DNA from: Flavobacteriaceae bacterium
GTDB taxonomy: Bacteria > Bacteroidota > Bacteroidia > Flavobacteriales > Flavobacteriaceae
Assembly (NCBI GenBank): GCA_016763595.1
Contig: JAESTN010000089.1
Span: forward strand, 1-6,017
Reading direction: 5' to 3'
DNA length: 6,017 nucleotides
Shown in pieces: positions 5,609-6,017 of this stretch. The first letter of the stretch is position 1. Every line of letters starts with the position of its first letter. The position numbers and the translations under genes are program-made. The notes below the pieces were generated by a model. The model did not search any database and was not told where the DNA came from. It saw only the letters and a program-made list of their open reading frames with translations.

Positions 5609-6017
5609 CCAATTCTATAATTTCTAAGTCTTTTATTTGCGCTTTATCAATCGTAAAACGAAGCATAGTTCTTATGTTGTGAAATCCATGGTTTCCTGCA
5701 GCACCTGGATTTAAATGCAATAAATTCAGCTTTTTATCATATTGCACTTTTAAAATATGAGAATGCCCACTTATAAAAATGGTTGGCGAGTTTTTCTTTA
5801 TTTCTTCTCTAATCCGTTGATTGTATTTATTAGGATATCCCCCAATATGAGTCATCCAAACAGAGACTTCTTCTACCGTAAATTTATTGTCTAAAGGAAA
5901 TTCTAAGCGCGCTAGATTGTCATCAATATTGCCATAGACTGCTCTTAGTGGTTTTAGGTTTTTAATGGTGTCAGTAACACTCAAATCACCAATGTCCCAA
6001 CATGCCAAACTTCATCA
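5595..6017 (-). CDS. YfcE-like metallophosphoesterase, partial and with an apparent frameshift
   Basis: This is a calcineurin-like phosphoesterase of the YfcE/MJ0936 group, which hydrolyses phosphodiesters with two bound metal ions. The frame ending at 5595 reads DIGDLSVTD, then YGNIDD (metal-ligand Asn), THIGGYP (His), GHSHI (two His) and NPGAAG, the standard order of the family's metal ligands. Upstream of about 5996 this frame soon meets two TGA codons. The other frame at the edge (6016-5996) reads DEVWHVG, the expected lead-in to the GD metal-ligand motif. The two parts join if one base is missing from the GGG at 5998-5996. The family start (ILLLSDTH-type motif) lies outside the window, so the gene is also truncated by the edge. 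A TTG at 6008 could start a shortened product lacking the first metal ligands, which would probably be inactive. It may be a pseudogene or may contain a sequencing error. Confidence 0.8.

Overview
The window is AT-rich chromosomal DNA from a member of the Bacteroidota, most likely the family Flavobacteriaceae. The evidence is threefold. There are matches to the Bacteroidota promoter form (TTG/TTTG, about 18-20 nt, TAnnTTTG). Translation starts lack Shine-Dalgarno sequences. The protein families are typical of the group: a Rho with a long polar insertion, a DUF4293 membrane protein, and a TPR-containing histidine kinase paired with a LuxR-type response regulator. No insertion sequence, tRNA, rRNA, CRISPR array or phage gene was seen.

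Layout. Positions 1-1245 (minus strand) hold the N-terminal 415 codons of transcription termination factor Rho, cut by the left edge. A back-to-back promoter region (about 1246-1453) separates rho from a plus-strand DUF4293 gene (1454-1888), which ends in a clear intrinsic terminator (1918-1949). A gene-free stretch (1950-2252) follows. Its right half is dense in regulatory structure: three copies of an inverted repeat with consensus CTCACGG-TTTT-CCGTGAG, then a CCCAT-AA-ATGGG dyad abutting a likely promoter.

That promoter drives a NarL/FixJ-type response regulator (2253-2912). After a 172-nt gap come an unrecognised beta-rich lipoprotein (3085-3750) and, 37 nt later, a TPR histidine kinase (3788-5608) of the HisKA_3 class, which normally partners NarL-type regulators. 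The three same-strand genes look like one signalling unit: a periplasmic TPR sensor and cytoplasmic kinase, a cognate regulator, and a lipoprotein that may be a sensory accessory or an output. The dyads upstream are candidate binding sites for the regulator itself (autoregulation).

The right end (5595-6017, minus strand) is a YfcE-like metallophosphoesterase convergent with the kinase, the two reading frames overlapping by 14 nt. Near the window edge its conserved metal-binding region is split between two frames, consistent with a one-base deletion in a run of three G (a real lesion or a sequencing error).

The points most worth following up are the dyad array with its regulator-lipoprotein-kinase cassette, and the phosphoesterase frameshift.
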